From assembly GCA_023974075.1 (NCBI GenBank), contig CM043788.1, positions 31,153,054 to 31,217,053 of the forward strand: a stretch of 64,000 nt of DNA, in the 5' to 3' direction. The translations under genes and the position numbers were made by a program. Position 1 is the first letter of the stretch, and each line of letters opens with the position of its first letter. The notes below the pieces were generated by a model. It was not told where the DNA came from. It worked only from the letters and a program-made list of their open reading frames with translations, and ran no database searches. The stretch is from Chaenocephalus aceratus. Its lineage: Eukaryota; Chordata; Actinopteri; Perciformes; Channichthyidae. Below, in pieces: positions 47,677-59,000 of the stretch.

Positions 47677-49117
47677 GGTGTGTTTAACCCTTTCTCCTGT
47701 CTGTTACTCCCTCTTTCAGCACAAGAACCAGAGGGGGATTCAATGGAGCCTGAATACCTGCACTGAGACCCTCACCCTGCACCCTGAGTCTCAACTCTGT
47801 GTTTTTCAAGCCTTTCCCTGTTTTTTTTTTTGTATTAAACAAAAACATTAAGCTTTCCCAATGGTGTGGTTTTCGTTTTGTGAAAAAGTGCAAATGCAGT
47901 GTTTGTATATAAATCACATATTTTGTTGCTGTTGGTCGTGAAATTGCTCCTGCTGACTTGAGGCCAGCCATTTTTTCCTCCGCTCTGTGTCAGTGGGGAA
48001 GCCGTACAACACGGAGGAAAAGGCACAGACAAACTGCATGATATGCTATTCAATGTTTATTGAATTCCATGTATTTGCAATGGATGTTCCTAAAACAACA
48101 CATTTAACATCATCATCATGCTGCTGCTGCTGCTGCTAGTCCTTTGATAGTCACCTGTCAGTCTCCTGTCCTTTCTGAAAGCCATAAAGATGACATTAGT
48201 CATTTCGATAACTTGTGTCCTCAATTACCATGGGATTACTGAAACTACCATGAATTTAAGAAAATGGTAGAAATGAATCCAATCTTAATTTTAAAGCATT
48301 ACTTTAGATCCCCTCCCTCTAAATATATCAATAAACATTAGAAAGTGATGCTCCTGACTACCATACAAGTTTAAGAAGATAATATTGGTTTAAAGAATTC
48401 AAAGCTATAAATAAACAACAACAGGCTCTTTAACCAAGGCACTGTTAGTAACATGTAAACTAGTTGTTCACACTAATCCTAATATTATCACTTAATATTA
48501 GCAAATACTATTTTATTTTTTAAAAACATATTGATGTAAATACATACACATATCGATTTGTTGTATAAATATTGCAAATCAAAACCTTTATTCACTAATA
48601 ATTACCAAAAATCGTAGTTCTATCTCCTGTTATCATTGCATTCACATGCCCGCCATGAACTTCCGGGGAACGATCCTCGTCTACATGAACCACGTGACGA
48701 TAACCGTTTTTGGACTTCCGTTGTCGTAACTCTTCTATTATATGGCTCTGGCCCTGACTAATCACAGGTTGGCAGGGCCATGACGTGAGCCTTGTCTGAT
48801 TGGTCAATCCCTCCATTTTTTTTCACCAAGGGAAGCCAATAGCCACGTTCACACTGCGGTACTTTTCCCACAAAGGTTCATGCGAACTTAGTTCATGATC
48901 GCGTTCACACCAAAAAGAGCCGGTACTAAAAGTAGTTCATGCGAACCTTTTTACCCCCTCGAAAGTCCCTGCGAGAGAGCAGGGACTTTCGAACGGCTCT
49001 TTTGTGAGAAAAGAGCTATATTCTGATTGGCTGGACGGATTGCAAACCACGCCCCGTTAAAACTCCCAAAAAGTTTTGTGAAGCCGCCATTTTATTATCC
49101 TCACACACACACACACA

Positions 49118-49186
<69 letters not shown>

Positions 49187-49912
49187 CGTCCTTTTCAAGG
49201 TTATTTTTGGGGCCAATATAATCTCAAGTACTGATAGCTTTGCATGACATTCTTCTGGACGTGTTTCATTGTGATGACAGTAAGGTGTGAGTCAATCTGT
49301 TTGTTGGAAAGACAGTAGTGAGTGATTACTGAGAGAAAATTATTAGAAGAGATAATTATTCAAAGTGTTGTTACTTTAAAGTGTTGTTACTGACCTTTTT
49401 CTCTTTTATTTCCTTTCCCTCACCTGTAACTGCTGAGACCCTGAGGAACATGCACACTGACCTGCCCTGGCAACCTGATTTCCACTGTACGTAATAGTAT
49501 TTGGTTATGGTATATTATTTATATACATCAAAGGCACAATGCACCCCCCAGAGACACACATGTATTGAGTGTGATATTTTGCATAGGTCAAGTGAAATCA
49601 TCTTTACACACTAGAAAACTGTAGGAGCGGCAACTTGTTTTGAAATTGAATTTTTAATATCCGATAATAAAGTTGTTCTGTTTTCTTTATTCTTCTCTCT
49701 TCCCAGCTCCATCCATCACCGTGCTCTGTTCCTGCAGGTCCTGCTTGCTAATCAATGCTTTATTTTTTTACACAATTACAAATAAAGTCAATGTATTGTA
49801 TGACATGAAGTTGTGCTTCATTCGGAATCAATAATAATTTCATTCTGCCTTCATCCATTCTGCCTTCAACTGCACAATGACTATGGACTGCACCGACATC
49901 CATGTAGCTGCC

Positions 49913-50070
49913 CCCAGTAAGATGAACCAAGCAAAGAGGGTCACTATCATGCCCAAGGACATCCAGCTGGCCCGCTGCATCCGCGGAGAGAGGGCTTAAA
50001 CTGACCTGAGACCAGCACACCCAAACACAACGGCTCTTTTAAGAGCCACCTACAGTTTCAAAGAGTTGCA
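49913..50070 (+). pseudogene. histone H3 C-terminus with replication-type 3' end
   Basis: AKRVTIMPKDIQLARCIRGERA with a stop at 49997-49999 is the last part of histone H3, with Cys in place of the second Arg of the LARRIRG motif. About 32 bp later is a histone 3' stem-loop, GGCTCT-TTTA-AGAGCC (50032-50047), followed by ACC and a purine-rich CAAAGAGTTG that resembles the U7 snRNA binding site. The sequence before position 49913 does not match H3. It is a 3' fragment, not a gene. Confidence 0.85.
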
Positions 50071-50719
50071 ATCCTACGTTATTATAATTATTAAACCGGT
50101 TCATGTATCACTTAGTTTACTGAACCGTGATGAATGAAAGAAATGAGTGAGGTAGTGGTTTACTGAAGTTACAAAGACATTAATATATGAGTAACAGGTC
50201 AGTGTAAACACAAGCTTCTGTCAATTATGGATCATTCAAACTATATACAAATAATATGTAATAACGTTCTAAAACAAGTATTCGGTATATTCCTTGATAG
50301 CTTTTGGAGAAGGTTGTTTTAAGTTTACTAAAATCTATCGTTTCAACTGTTTCACTTTATAAAAAGGAACAGGTGAGTAGAGCATCATTGAGTTTCTTAT
50401 TCTGTCAGTAAATTATCCAGATGAAATGTTTATCATTATTTTAGTCAACCCTAAACAAATTGATTGTACCTTTTTAATAATGACCTTACATGGTCGCCAA
50501 AGTTAAATTAACTTCAGAAAATCAAATCAATTAATTTCTCCAACAGTCAACTATTTTCATAAAGAATATATATATTTTTCAAAGTCAACTTTATTGTCAA
50601 TCTTACTCAGTTTGTGTTTATAGACAGAGATCAAAAAGACTTTTAAATCAAATAAAATTATACAATTTACAGATATGTATACAAATATATATATATATAT
50701 CCTATATACACCATCATGT

Positions 50720-51215
50720 ATAATGATGGTGGACACTTCACTGTCTGGATGGCAGCTTGCTGGTCTCTGCTCAGTCGCATTGAGGCAAGCATTGCCTCAA
50801 GCCCCCGACCCCCATGCCCCTTCACCAGCTCCGGCACGGTGACAATGGCCTGATGTTGAGGCCACGGCTCTGGCTCAGGTGACAAAAGCCATGCCATGCC
50901 ACACTGTGCGCCCCTCAGTGCAGACCTGAACCAGTCTACATCCTGAGTGGTGATGTCTCTGGCCAGTGGGTTGTATGTCTCCTCTCACTGTTGGTAAAGT
51001 TGAGACACCGGCTGGACTACTTTGGAAGTGCCAGGCTTCCTCCACTGGCACTCAACATCTGTGGAGCTGATCTGCCACATGGCACATATTGCCAATGCTG
51101 CAGCGTGGCTGCATTTATACATCCCCCGTGCACAATCACAGACAGCGCTCTGCATCGCGCCATCGTCTCCCATGCAGATCTGTACAAATAAAGTAAGTAC
51201 CATGTTTGTTAGCAT
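50720..51215 (-). pseudogene. SWIM-domain/YqaJ-family protein fragment
   Basis: On the minus strand from about 51190, MGDDGAMQSAVCDC and GMYKCSHAAALAICAM form a SWIM zinc finger (CxC...CxH). The frame then passes one TGA (50985) and continues with PLARDITTQDVDWFRSAL and CGMAWLLSPEPEPW. From memory this is the linker that precedes the YqaJ-like exonuclease domain in a large fish protein family. It stops matching at about 50720, before the nuclease domain. The stretch 51420-52090 upstream may be its 5' exon and promoter, but this is not proven. Confidence 0.6.
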
Positions 51216-52788
51216 GCTATAATAGATTGAATGAGCAATAATACAAGGATGGTCCGGATCTGGGGGTGGGAGGGGTTATTTTTCCATAGTTTTGTCCCTT
51301 TTGTCTGATTGTTGTTATTGTTTGTTTTTTCTGTATTTTTTGTAATTTGTGTTGTACTGGTTGTGATTGTACATTGTATTTTTCTAAATGTGTATGAATA
51401 TATTTTGAAAAACATTTGATCAACAATAAAAAAGGACTTGGTCAGGATCTAGACTCAGTGTGTAGTTTATTAATTAATCAATGCTCTCTACATTAGGAAA
51501 ACACATATCAGTGTACCAGAGGGAGTCACACACAGCTGTGCCTAGATAACCAAACAAATTGACAAGATAACCAAAACCCTTGAATCTACACACAGCAAAT
51601 AAACTCAAATGACACGAGATGTAAAAGGAGATCACACATACAGTATAGACTATACAGTATAGTCGATATAAAACTGGCCGCTTCAATCTGAAGAGCAACG
51701 AAAACAAAACACGGGAGTTTACCTTGTTCTTGTGAACACTAATGTTATCCACACAGCATACACAGAGACCACGAAGTTCTTAAGGAGAAAACTAGTTCCT
51801 GAAACAAAACACGTTAGTGTACCTTGTTAGCTAATGTTAGCTAGCCTAGCTGACATTAACGTTACACATTGCACTCATATTACTCACCGAAACCTTGTAA
51901 AGCCGGTCCCGCTGCTCTTACAGAACCGACTAACTCCCCTTTCGTGTATGTACAGCTCTCAACGTGTCCAGACTTGTAGTGATGTTCACCTCGTTTTATA
52001 CTTTTATTCTCATTCTGAAAGAAAACAGGTGAAATTTGCTAACGTGACGGCCGTCTTTGTGATGGTGACGCGTATTGTGCGAGACTAGAGACCTGTAGTT
52101 CACTCAGCGGTTTCACACAAAAAAATGTGTAACTTCACAGTTTTACGACACATTTTTTTTTTTTTTACTTGCAAAATATTCTTTTAAATTGACAAACATC
52201 ATATGTGTCATTCGTGGCACAATTCAAACGGGATCAAAAGATAACCTTTCTCTCTCCATTGACTTCAATGTATAATTGTACGCTTCCGGGGGTCCCATGG
52301 AGGCTCTCGGAAAGGGAGGGACTTCGCCTCTCTATACGCCGTGAAGTGGTTTGCGGCCTGCCAGTAAACCCAGAAGAAGTGACGTCAGCGGCTTCATTTG
52401 CCTAATCCACCCTCAGAGACTTATTCTGGTGTGAACGCGATCTGTACTTAGTTCATGCGAACTAAAGAGTTCGCATGAACTAAGTTCGCATGAACCTTTG
52501 TGGGAAAAGTACCGCAGTGTGAACGCGGCTAATTTCGGCTGGCCTCCTCTCGCAACAGTGGGTGCAATCTACTGTTTCACCATAACATCTAGAGGGGCGC
52601 TGTTTCACTCTTTGTAAAATACTCAATGAGAATGGGGGAGAGACGGCCGGCAGCAACACACAACAAAGAATTTCCGAAACTAATCTAAGTGTTTTTATTT
52701 ATTTATTAAAATTATAACTACAATCCGAAAAAAAACAGGGGAAGCCTGGCTTCCCTTGGCCTCCAGGAGAAAACACCACTGCAGAGCT

Positions 52789-55063
52789 GGGCTGCAGTCG
52801 GATAGTTTAAAAATCAGCTCCTAAATTCTAACCCTATCGTCTATTCCTTGACCTCTGAGTGAAACGTCACGGGGTTAAGGGATAGTGGATAGGAGAATTC
52901 AAAAGGACTTAGGAGAAGAGACTGCGGGTACTTTAGAGAATCCGAATGCACTTTCACTATCCGACGTGTTTATGATGCGCCAGCGGACGTCATTGTGTGC
53001 GTCTGCTGCTGTGGGGAAACTATGGAAACCACAGTTTTCTATACAGCGGATTACAACATGGATATTTAATAAGAACGAGGGGACTACTGTAAACTCATCT
53101 AGAGGCTCTGCACCGTGCTCTGATGCTGCTGCTTTGCTTTATGAACGTGGACAACAGAGAAACATATTCTTCATGACCAAAGTTGGAATTGAAATAAAAA
53201 AGGAAAGTGAAAACTTATGCTCGTCACCCTCTCCCTCCGGTCCACATTAATACAAATGATCCCAATACGTATGATTGTATGAACTAAAGATCTTAAAATC
53301 AATACAGATGTATTTATTATAAACGTTAGTCCTTAACATCTATCACTGTGTATATCACCATTCAAACATCTTTTAAAAGTTGAACAAACCCCACACAGCT
53401 CAGTAAAGACTGAAATGTTGACTTTATTTGATAATTTCAGTGAAAACTAACGTTCATATTTCTCTTTTTGATTATAATACTGATGAACGTTCAAAACAAA
53501 GCACTTTGGCAACTTACCACCTATGTTTTAAAATGCTTAATAAGCACCGTAACTTTCATGATATAATTTCTCGGTCATAATCGGTTGTTTCCGTGAACGG
53601 CCGACTGTTGAGTGACGGCAAATGCTGCGGCTGCAAGGCATTGTGGGGCAGCATTTTCGCTTCTCCTGTCGGTTAGGGAGGTCCAGTGGTTCCTAAGCTA
53701 AAGGAGGTTATAAAGGAAGTTTGAAACCTCCTTTCCTATCATTCTCATCATTCTAGAGAATTCGAACGGCACTTATCATGGCTGCCACTGAGGGACTTCC
53801 GGGTCATTTCACTCCTTTAGGAAGGTTCCTAAGCTAAATGGACTATTCGACTTCAGCCCTGCTGTCAGACGATCAGCTGTGCAGCGTAATCACAAACGGA
53901 CGTCGCTTCACGTGACGCTCCGGAGGAAAGGACGTCCCATTGCTCTTAAAACTGATTTCCCTGCTTCTCGTGGTTTCCTTGCATCTCTCCATGGCTGAAG
54001 TCGAATAGTCCATTTAGCTTAGGAACCTTCCTAAAGGAGTGAAATGACCCGGAAGTCCCTCAGTGGCAGCCATGATAAGTGCCGTTCGAATTCTCTAGAA
54101 TGATGAGAATGAAAGGAAAGGAGGTTTCAAACTTCCTTTATAGCCTCCTTTAGCTTAGGAACCACTGGACCTCCCTAACCGACAGGAGAAGCGAAAATGC
54201 TGCCCCACAATGCCTTGCAGCCGCAGCCTTTGCCGTCACTCGAGTCTCGGCCGTTCACGGAAACAACCGATTATGACCGAGAAAATGATATCATGAAAGT
54301 TACGGTGCTTATTAAGCATTTTAAAACATAGGTGGTAAGTTGCCAAAGTGCTTTGTTTTGAACGTTCATCAGTATTATAATCAAAAAGAGAAATATGAAC
54401 GTTAGTTTTTACTGAAATTATCAAATAAAGTCAACATTTCAGTCTTTACTGAGCTGTGTGGAGTTTGATCAACTTTTTTAAAAGATGTTTGAATGGTGAT
54501 ATACACAGTGATAGATGTTAAGGACTAACGTTCATAATAAATACATTTATATTGATTTTAAGATCTTTAGTTCAGACAATCATACGTATTGGGATCATTT
54601 GTATTAATGTGGACCGGAGGGAGAGGGTGACGAGCATAAGTTTCACTTTCCTTTTTTATTTCAATTCCAACTTTGGTCATGAAGAATATGTTTCTCTGTT
54701 GTCCCCGTTCATAAAGCAAAGCAACAGCATCAGAGCACGGTGCAGAGTCTCTAGATGAGTTTACAGTAGTCCCTCGTTCTTATTAAACATCCATGTTGTA
54801 ATCCGCTGTATAGAAAACTGTGGTTTCCATAGTTTCCCCACAGCAGCAGACGCACATTCAGGACGTCCGCTGGCGCATCATAAACACGTCGGATAGTGAA
54901 AGTGCAGTCGGATTCTCTAATGTACCGCAGTCTCTTCTCCTAAGTCCTTTTGAATTCTCCTATCCACTATCCCTTAACCCCGTGACGTTTCACTCAGAGG
55001 TCAAGGAATAGACGATAGGGTTAGAACTTAGGAGCTGATTTTTAAACTATCCGACTGCAGCCC
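52789..55063. repeat. 2.3-kb fold-back element
   Basis: Arms 52789-53855 and 53995-55063 match in reverse complement over about 1.07 kb, with a 139-bp spacer. Ends read GGGCTGCAGTCGGATAGTTT. The outer 300 bp of each arm is related to 32172-32560 and 37400-39763 in the giant inverted repeat, so both belong to one family. No target duplication could be identified. Confidence 0.88.
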
Positions 55064-55560
55064 ATGCTTCCCTGGTGGGAGGGACTAGTCGCAGGGAAAC
55101 GACGCAAATGAGGGACGCAAGGAATCCATTTAACCGAACTGAGAAGGGCCCCAGGTTTCATCAGGCTGAAACAGAACAGACCTCCAGTGCTCCACCGAGT
55201 CAGGACAGAGCACTTCCTCCCCCTATGGCTCAAGAATGGAAACACAGCTAAAGGTCTGTTATGTGTGCCATGAGGACACACATGCACATAACTAAATGTA
55301 TATGTTAACCAACAAATGTTATAGTGTTGGTTAGAGAGAAATTAACAAGTTGTTGATTCCTTTTAGTTTTGTAAAAAAAACAGCTTCTTAATCTAGATTT
55401 AAATTTGGACACTCTTTTCATAGTGGTCGGTCAATTGTTGAAAACATCACCAACAGACATCAAATAAATACAAATAAACCCATATTGAGGTTATTAAACT
55501 CATTGAATAAATTAAGTAAATCTGAAACAAAGTTAAATACAAAAGACACCGGTAGCCCCT
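55064..55560. other. intergenic DNA between fold-back and CTH promoter
   Basis: No conserved exon or element end recognised. Confidence 0.45.
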
Positions 55561-55619
55561 CTTACTCAAGCAACAGGAAACGTTGCATCACTACAGGGCA
55601 CACACAAGCACGCAAACAA

Positions 55620-55826
55620 CGTTCTGCGTCATGTGTGTTGGACGCCCCTGCCGAACCACCAATCAGAGCCTTCCTGCGCTTGTTGATGAGCGTTGATTGG
55701 CTCACAGAGACGAGCCGTGCACGTCCACGTTTCCCCGATATACGTAAGGACTGTAAAGAACGGTGGCAATGCATTACCAGCCTCATTGCACTGTGGTAGC
55801 TTACACATTGAGAGGAGCGCGTTGCC
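55620..55826 (+). promoter_or_regulatory. CTH promoter and 5' UTR region
   Basis: A CCAAT box (ACCAATCAGA, CCAAT at 55659-55663) and an inverted one (TGATTGGCTC, ATTGG at 55696-55700) lie about 35 bp apart, 130-170 bp before the start codon. This is the spacing of NF-Y sites in TATA-less promoters. The transcription start is not visible. Confidence 0.5.
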
Positions 55827-56012
55827 ATGGATCAAAACCACAAACCAGAAGAGCAGAGCGATTTGTTCGCCGGCTTTAGAGAGCCGTACAAATCCTTCGC
55901 CACTGATGCTATTCACGTCGGCCAGGAACCGGAGCAATGGAAATCAATGGCTGTAGTGCCGCCGATTTCCCTTTCTACCACATTCAAACAGTTTGGACCA
56001 GGAAACCACGCC
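55827..56012 (+). CDS. cth: CTH exon 1
   Basis: 62 codons from ATG to GPGNHA. Contains FATDAIHVGQEPEQW and PPISLSTTF, which are strongly conserved. Donor GTAAGT, phase 0. Upstream frames lack support, so this ATG is taken as the start. Confidence 0.93.
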
Positions 56013-59000
56013 GTAAGTAGCCCGTTATGTCTTGTTCCTCAAGGGGTGACGCTATGTTCCGGTGGTATGCACATGTAGGAAGCAGACCTTATTCAGCCTC
56101 ATTCACGTGGACTTAAGAGGGCTATAACGGAACATGTTCATTTGTTGTTTTTTCAAATCAAATTAAAGTCATGTAACATTATGTCTCTGAAGCTAAATAT
56201 AATATACATATATCTGATAACGTATACATATAGTTATCAGAATATATTTCAAGATATAATCAGTATTGACTGAATCATTCTTTTGTCTATGATGGATGGA
56301 TGGATGGATAGATAGATAAAGTATTTCAATAATTCCAAACTGTACTATTCATCTTGACTGCATGTATTCAGGCCATGTCTTGGAATCCAGACTAAAACTG
56401 GTTTGAGGGTTACACTCAAATTACTCATTCACTTCCAAATGCTCCCTGCAGTTCAGGTAGTAAGCTTTTTGCAAACAAGGTTAAAAAAAAAAGATTAAAA
56501 AGTAGGTAGTAGTCATGAATTGTTTTACATATTGCCATTCTGGATGTGCCATTGTTATTACATTCTCACACAAAAAGCACATAAAAAGGTGTTGAGAGCA
56601 GAGGTAATTTAGGCTTACTCATGTTTATTTTTTCACACTAAGTATTAAGGAAGGAATGAGTGCTGTTTAATGTTTCCCAGTTGTAAGGCTAATCTCGAAG
56701 CGTATAGAATTAACAGCTACATCGGCCTCCTCAATGAAATTGTCAAACTAAAATGAATACGCCTATACACCGCTTACGCTGATCTTCTGACCTCTCAACC
56801 TGGTTTTGTGGACCCTGGTATGTGCTCCCACAATATCCTCACTGAGCTCACAATGCCTCAATTTCACCACGTTTGGAAAATATATTTTACCTTTCAAAAC
56901 GGCAGCTGCTGCTCTTTCAGAAATGGGTTGACTACTCTGACAGCAACAGTTGCATAAAGCTTATCCACTGTTTGCTTTACCACAGCCCCATGTATGACTC
57001 AACAACATCCAGACTTTATCATAGCCTGCTGTCTAACATATGCTTGGGAAAGTAGGGCGGAAAATAACAAATATTTGAATTCCCACTTTAATCTGTTCAT
57101 TCTTTTCTGGATTCAATGTTTTGTCTGACATTTTATAATGTTCCCCAAGGCCTAAGCTGCGACCTCAAATGTCCTGTTTTGTTCACAAGTCAAAGATATT
57201 TCAGTTAACTGCCATGGAGGAATACAAAAAAAAACGGGAAACATTCATATTTTTTTAAGCTGGATTGACTCAAACAATTACTGAATTCCAAATGATCAAA
57301 ATAGTTCACGTTTAATTTAGTAGTTGTCAAGTACTAACTCAAATCATTTTTGCAGCTCTGTTGAAAGTGAGTTGTTTTTTTCTCAGTTACCCTGGGGTTC
57401 TCACAGTTCAGCTTGTATACACTCTCCATCTTATTATTAAAGGATCCAACAATTGTAGGCACTGGCTGCAGGTGAAGGTGGCAAGCGCAAACAAGTTTGC
57501 AGGTTACGTTAAACCCTGTGAACCTAGCATCTAGACTCGGTCTAAAGTCAACGAAGATTCTATGATAGGTTGATTCCAGTGTTCTTTTCCTGCTGGGCTC
57601 AAATGTATTAAAGCACAACTAAGCAGAGGGGTCTTGAATTACCCTTACTTGTATTTTGACTGATTTTCTTCCAAAAACTCTGCTTTTTGTTGTTTGAAAC
57701 ACAGTGCGCTATTACAAATGTTGATTTAGGTTACTATAATATCTTCTAATCATGTTTTTATGTAGGGCTATGAATACAGCCGGAGTGGGAACCCTACAAG
57801 AGACTGTCTTGAGAAGGCTGTGGCTGCTGTGGATGGAGCCAAGTATTGTAAGTGATGCTATTATAACAGATGCCCACATAATCATGACATGCATATTTTA
57901 CAAGAAGGAATGATTCAGCAAATTGTTGAATATGACTCAAACATTGATCATTATGTAAGAAATAGATTTTCCGCCTGTGATTCCTCTGACAAAAGAAGGA
58001 TGTTTGGTCTCCCTGCAGGCATTGCTGTTGCCTCGGGGCTGGCAGCCACTGTCACCATCACTCACATGCTCAAGGTGGGAGATGGCATCCTCTGCATGGA
58101 CGACGTGTACGGAGGTGAGGGCACCACTTTGTTACTGATTACTGTGTAGAATAATATGATGCAACCATTTCCATATGCTACTAGAAGCCCACCATTTCCT
58201 CACACAATAGTTAATAGTGTAAAAGTGGAAGCATATTTTCTCCTGAGTTGGTTTTGAACCACACGCGGAATTTAAACTCTGTTTTTATTTTTCAAGGCAC
58301 AAACCGCTACTTCCAAAAAATTGCTTCTCAAACTGGTACAGAGGTGTCTTTTGCCGACTTTACAAAGCCAGAGCTGCTGAAGGCCGCTCTCAAGCCCAAC
58401 ACCAAAGTAAGTCAAAGAATAATTCATTAATAAAGTGCACTTTGTCTCCTTGTAGCTTTCTTTGGTCTCTCTTCAAACTGTTTTTTATCACCCCGTCCTT
58501 TTTATAGCTGCTGCTTAAAGGCTTATTTTAATACAATGTCGTATATTTGGGTGTGTCATTTGGTGTTAGCCAATTTCAAAGCAGTCATTGTGAATCAGCA
58601 CTTTGTGTTATGATGGTTCTAGTTGCAGTAAGTAAGCTGTCTTGCAGATATTTTCCCATAAGTCATTGCTAGGGCTGTATAATATTGTCTTTTCAATTGT
58701 TATTGCTATGAAAAATTTCGCAACAATAAACACATTGTGCGAGATATTACACCCAGGGACTAATTTATTATTTAAAAGGTAGCATCAGTAGAAAACAGCA
58801 CTTTAAATGTTATAATCATTATTTTTGATGTGTTTTGTGTATCGGTGTCTTCCATGTTAAGTTGAGTGGTTAATGTCCAATAAAAATATGGTTTCAATGT
58901 ATGAACTCAACAAGTAATTTATATTTTAGAGGTATAGTGAAAGGGCAAAACTGAGCACCACCATTTTTCCACACCTTCCTAAACCTGCTGCTTCTTTCTG

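Larger units (their letters stand above)
45218..48758. mobile_element. 3.5-kb hAT with CAGAGCCATATAATAGAAG termini
   Basis: The element spans 45226-48750. Inverted termini are CAGAGCCATATAATAGAAG extended to GTTATGACATC. GCCCTGAC flanks both sides (45218-45225 and 48751-48758), a perfect 8-bp target duplication. A possible exon with GT-AG ends (about 45700-46068) encodes no domain I recognise. A second hAT is nested at 46647-47668. A (GCT)n run lies at 48120-48137. Confidence 0.88.
48838..52533. mobile_element. 3.7-kb element, AGCC(G/A)C-ended family, copy 2 with foreign cargo
   Basis: The element spans 48841-52530. Its termini and about 240 bp of left and 200 bp of right subterminal sequence match the MITE at 14074-14951. 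AAT flanks both sides (48838-48840 and 52531-52533), a 3-bp target duplication. About 3 kb of unrelated DNA (about 49100-52080) replaces the middle. It includes a (CA)n tract at 49102-49187, a histone H3 tail and a SWIM-domain gene fragment. Confidence 0.85.

Noticed and set aside
49027..49221. His/Thr-rich and Cys/Val-rich frames at 49.0-49.2 kb and 16.1-16.3 kb
   Set aside because: They are translations of (CA)n microsatellites.
55041..55063. Target duplication for the 52.8-55.06 kb fold-back
   Set aside because: The flanks GCAGAGCT and ATGCTTCC do not match in any register tried.
14984..55152. Inverted 13-mer GGGGCCCTTCTCA at 14984-14996 and 55140-55152, as ends of one 40-kb element
   Set aside because: No target duplication and only weak similarity beyond 13 bp; an inverted match of this size can occur by chance in 64 kb.
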